Assembly (NCBI GenBank): GCA_937868145.1
Contig: CALMMH010000986.1
Coordinates: 1 to 7,387, forward strand
Source: an uncultured Phycisphaerales bacterium
GTDB lineage: Bacteria > Planctomycetota > Phycisphaerae > Sedimentisphaerales > Anaerobacaceae
Reading direction: 5' to 3'
DNA length: 7,387 bases
Below the pieces are notes generated by a model. The model saw nothing but the letters and a program-made list of their open reading frames with translations, searched no databases and had not been told where the DNA came from. A program made the translations under genes and the position numbers. This document shows, one piece after another, positions 5,666-7,387 of this stretch. The first letter of the stretch is position 1; each line of letters opens with the position of its first letter.

Positions 5666-5712
5666 ATCAGGGAACATCCCCGGAACCGAAAAGGCCGGGG
5701 ATGCTCCCTGAT
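5666..5712 (-). terminator. Long hairpin after the DUF1080 gene, probable terminator or 3' stabiliser
   Basis: Arms 5666-5683 and 5695-5712 pair over 18 bp in the minus-strand RNA (17 Watson-Crick pairs plus one G-U) with an 11-base loop. It begins 9 bases after the stop codon of the DUF1080 gene. No run of T follows on the minus strand (CTTCATCT), so it may only pause polymerase or protect the mRNA 3' end, and a classic intrinsic terminator is not proven. On the plus strand the same stem has an A-C mismatch, which favours the minus-strand role. Confidence 0.55.
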
Positions 5713-5721
5713 GTGCGTTGG

Positions 5722-6735
5722 TTACTTGACGACCGGCGTCAAAACGATGCTGCGGTAGTGGATGCCCGTGTGGTCGCCCTGGAGATAGATCGGGCCGGGC
5801 TTGAACTCGTCGGACGTCAGTGCGCCGCCCGTGCAGCCCAGGACCGGCTCATTGTCGATGATCTTCTGGCCGTTGAGGATCACGGTCACGTGCCGATCGA
5901 CGAGGGTGATGTCCATCGTCTGCCACTGGCCGGCCGGTTTCTCCGCGGCCACACGCGGCGTGATCCGGCTGTAGACGCCGCCCATGTTGTGCGAGTCGAC
6001 GTTGCGGCCGTAGGTGTCGGCCACCTGGACCTCGTAGATGCCGCGCAGATAGACGCCGCTGTTTTCGCCCTTGGCGACGTTCACTTCGATCTTGAGATTG
6101 AAGTCCTCGAACTCGGCTACGGTGCGGAGATTGCCGTAGTTGAGGTGCTTGCCTTCCGGCTGGATGGGCTTGTTGACGAGGATCCCGTCCTCGACCGACC
6201 AGCCGCTCTTGGCGCCGGGATCGGTCAGCTTCCAGCCGTCCAGGCTCTTGCCGTTGAAGAGGGCGATGGGGTCGCCGAACTTGACCTTGGACAGGTCCGG
6301 CTTGGCCGGCAGGGGCGGAATCCGCTTGCCTGTGAACTGCCGTTCTTCGACGCCGACGCCGTCATGGTGCGGCTGGTACTGCACCAGTTGGAGCGCGTCG
6401 CCGTCGACCCGGGCCATGATGGCTTCCGGGAACATCTGTGTGCGGACGACGTTGCCTGATGCGTCCTTGCGTTCCACCTTCTGGAGGCGGATCACGCACA
6501 GGGTGTCGTTGTCGGTCGTGAAGACGCTGTCGACCGGGATGACGCTGCCGCCGCCCCAGAGGACGCAGGCGTCCAGATACCCCTTTTCCTGGGTGACGCC
6601 CAGCCAGCCGGCGCCGCCGCCGGGGATGGTCAGGGCCCAGCGGCCGATGAAGGGATCCGCTTCGCCTGCGAAGGCTGCTGCCGAGGCGATCCCCAGAATC
6701 AACAAGATTGCTGCGTGACGTGTGATGCTTCTCAT
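5722..6735 (-). CDS. Secreted DUF1080 (3-keto-disaccharide hydrolase family) protein
   Basis: The 337-residue protein has a signal peptide (MRSITRHAAI, then a hydrophobic core, likely cut after AFA at 23). A module of about 115 residues (25-140) follows that I cannot assign. The C-terminal DUF1080 domain (PF06439, concanavalin-like sandwich) covers about 156-335: it opens with ALFNGKSLDGWKL (158-170), continues with NLRTVAEFEDFNLKIEVNV (202-220), GENSGVYLRGIYEVQV (223-238), the GQWQTMDITLVDRHVTVILNG block (269-289) and ends with GPIYLQGDHTGIHYRSI. Some characterised members hydrolyse 3-keto-glycosides made by Gfo/Idh/MocA-type oxidoreductases, while many planctomycete members are uncharacterised; no oxidoreductase gene is in view. 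A GGAAAGGG ribosome site (6742-6749) lies 6 bases before the ATG. The gene is divergent from the acyltransferase gene and likely acts outside the cytoplasm on carbohydrate. Domain call is strong; activity is inferred. Confidence 0.92.
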   Translation of the reverse strand: MRSITRHAAILLILGIASAAAFAGEADPFIGRWALTIPGGGAGWLGVTQEKGYLDACVLWGGGSVIPVDSVFTTDNDTLCVIRLQKVERKDASGNVVRTQMFPEAIMARVDGDALQLVQYQPHHDGVGVEERQFTGKRIPPLPAKPDLSKVKFGDPIALFNGKSLDGWKLTDPGAKSGWSVEDGILVNKPIQPEGKHLNYGNLRTVAEFEDFNLKIEVNVAKGENSGVYLRGIYEVQVADTYGRNVDSHNMGGVYSRITPRVAAEKPAGQWQTMDITLVDRHVTVILNGQKIIDNEPVLGCTGGALTSDEFKPGPIYLQGDHTGIHYRSIVLTPVVK

Positions 6736-6777
6736 GAACGACCCTTTCCAAATGATATGGTGACTTCACTGCCCGGC

Positions 6778-6806
6778 AGGATACCCGAGTCCACGGAATA
6801 GTTCAA
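6778..6806 (-). promoter_or_regulatory. Candidate promoter of the DUF1080 gene
   Basis: On the minus strand TTGAAC (6806-6801) and TATCCT (6783-6778), each 4 of 6 consensus bases, are 17 bases apart. The expected start is near 6771, giving a leader of about 36 bases. Confidence 0.45.
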
Positions 6807-6810
6807 CAGA

Positions 6811-6839
6811 TTGATACCGACGGGAACTTGTGATAGTCT
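6811..6839 (+). promoter_or_regulatory. Candidate promoter of the acyltransferase gene
   Basis: TTGATA (6811-6816) is a fair -35 box. The -10 is ambiguous: TAGTCT (6834-6839) at 17 bases, or GATAGT (6832-6837) at 15 bases with an extended TGT before it. The -35 box lies only 4 bases from that of the divergent DUF1080 promoter, so the two could not easily be occupied at once. Confidence 0.3.
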
Positions 6840-6910
6840 ATCCCCTTCGAACCCGGGGAGGCTCGTGCCCCGAGGCCGACAAACAAGGTCGTTGTGGATG
6901 AGGCCCGACT

Positions 6911-7387
6911 ATGGAAATGCAGAAGGATTCGAGCGGCGCCCGCGTGCTGTCCATCGATGCGTTGCGAGGCTTCGACATGTTCTGGATCATCGGCGGCGGG
7001 GCGATCTTCGAAAGCCTCGTCCACGTCTGGAAACACCCGATCACGGAGACTATCGCCGTCCAGTTGACCCATGTGGTCTGGGAGGGATTCCGGTTCGAGG
7101 ACCTGATCTTCCCGCTGTTCGTGTTCATGGTCGGAGCGGTGCTGCCCTTTTCGATTCTCCGTCGCCAGGAACAGGGGCACAGCTCCGTACAGCTTCATTG
7201 GCACGTCGTGCGCCGGGCGGCGACGCTCTTTCTGCTAGGCCTGATCTACAACGGCCTGCTGGAGTTCGATTGGCCCGCGACCCGGATTCCCGGCGTGTTG
7301 CAGCGAATCGCTTTGTGCTACTTGTTCGCCGGTCTGATCGTGCTGAACACGCGATGGCGAACCCAGGCGATCCTCGTTGCGGTGGTT
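6911..7387 (+). CDS. HGSNAT/DUF5009-type membrane acyltransferase, 5' part
   Basis: Translation from the ATG at 6911 stays open for 159 codons to the window edge, so the gene is truncated by the window and not broken. The product belongs to the heparan-alpha-glucosaminide N-acetyltransferase-like multi-pass family (DUF5009/DUF1624 relatives, usually about 370-400 residues in bacteria). Family blocks are RVLSIDALRGFDMFWIIGGG (11-30, first membrane segment), LTHVVWEGFRFEDLIFPLF (52-70) and RIPGVLQRIALCYLF (125-139). His54 in HVVWEG probably corresponds to the active-site histidine of human HGSNAT, which carries the acetyl group across the membrane; this mapping is from memory. Members are thought to move acetyl groups from cytoplasmic acetyl-CoA to amino sugars or other glycans on the outer face. 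GAGG at 6900-6903 lies 7 bases before the ATG; a second ATG at 6917 is too far from it. Its pairing with the secreted DUF1080 gene suggests glycan metabolism. Confidence 0.88.
   Translation, partial: MEMQKDSSGARVLSIDALRGFDMFWIIGGGAIFESLVHVWKHPITETIAVQLTHVVWEGFRFEDLIFPLFVFMVGAVLPFSILRRQEQGHSSVQLHWHVVRRAATLFLLGLIYNGLLEFDWPATRIPGVLQRIALCYLFAGLIVLNTRWRTQAILVAVV

Noticed and set aside
5605..6459. 284-codon plus-strand frame antisense to the DUF1080 gene
   Set aside because: It overlaps a clear DUF1080 coding region and its composition is that of a mirrored frame (Asp, Val and Ala rich) with no motifs.
6843..6858. GGTTCGAA-like T-loop on the minus strand, possible tRNA 3' end
   Set aside because: The acceptor stem, anticodon arm and CCA end are absent, and the flanking bases do not form the standard 5-bp T stem.
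6803..7204. 133-codon minus-strand frame opposite the acyltransferase gene
   Set aside because: The plus strand carries conserved membrane-enzyme motifs throughout; the minus frame is polar and lacks a ribosome site or family signature.

Overview
The window is GC-rich, chromosome-like DNA, probably from a planctomycete of the Phycisphaerae/Sedimentisphaerales type. That assignment is an inference from gene content: a PEP-CTERM-like surface protein ending in an IPAPAAVLL-type sorting signal, a secreted DUF1080 (3-keto-disaccharide hydrolase family) protein, and an HGSNAT/DUF5009-type membrane acyltransferase, together with ordinary housekeeping genes. There is no rRNA, tRNA, CRISPR array, transposase or phage gene in view.

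Layout, left to right. (1) 19-1398 (+): a complete NADP-type glutamate dehydrogenase, gdhA, ending at a strong composite terminator hairpin (1462-1535) inside an unusually AT-rich spacer. (2) 1625-3283 (-): an exported CocE/NonD (X-Pro dipeptidyl-peptidase-like) serine hydrolase, convergent with gdhA. (3) 3284-3562: a divergent control region with a sigma70-like promoter on each strand, a 15-bp palindrome and a structured leader. (4) 3563-4105 and 4102-4683 (+): a two-gene operon with an ATGA overlap, encoding an unrecognised three-helix membrane protein and a 3-methyladenine DNA glycosylase (AAG/MPG family). (5) 4794-5354 (-): a small exported protein with a PEP-CTERM-like sorting tail. (6) 5355-5721: a 367-base spacer with the promoter and hairpin leader of the sorting-tail gene and a long hairpin just after the DUF1080 gene. 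(7) 5722-6735 (-): the secreted DUF1080 protein with an extra N-terminal module. (8) 6911-7387 (+): the 5' part of an HGSNAT-like acyltransferase, divergent from the DUF1080 gene and cut by the window end.

How the genes fit together: gdhA (nitrogen assimilation) and mpg (base-excision repair) are housekeeping genes. Four of the others have signal peptides or membrane segments that place them at or outside the cytoplasmic membrane. The divergent DUF1080/acyltransferase pair fits glycan handling, since both families act on sugars in known cases, but no pathway can be reconstructed from two genes. I see no clear undescribed multi-gene system. The points most worth a second look are the translationally coupled membrane protein plus DNA glycosylase, the divergent control region with a possible pseudoknot leader, the extra domain on the DUF1080 protein, and the AT-rich spacer after gdhA.
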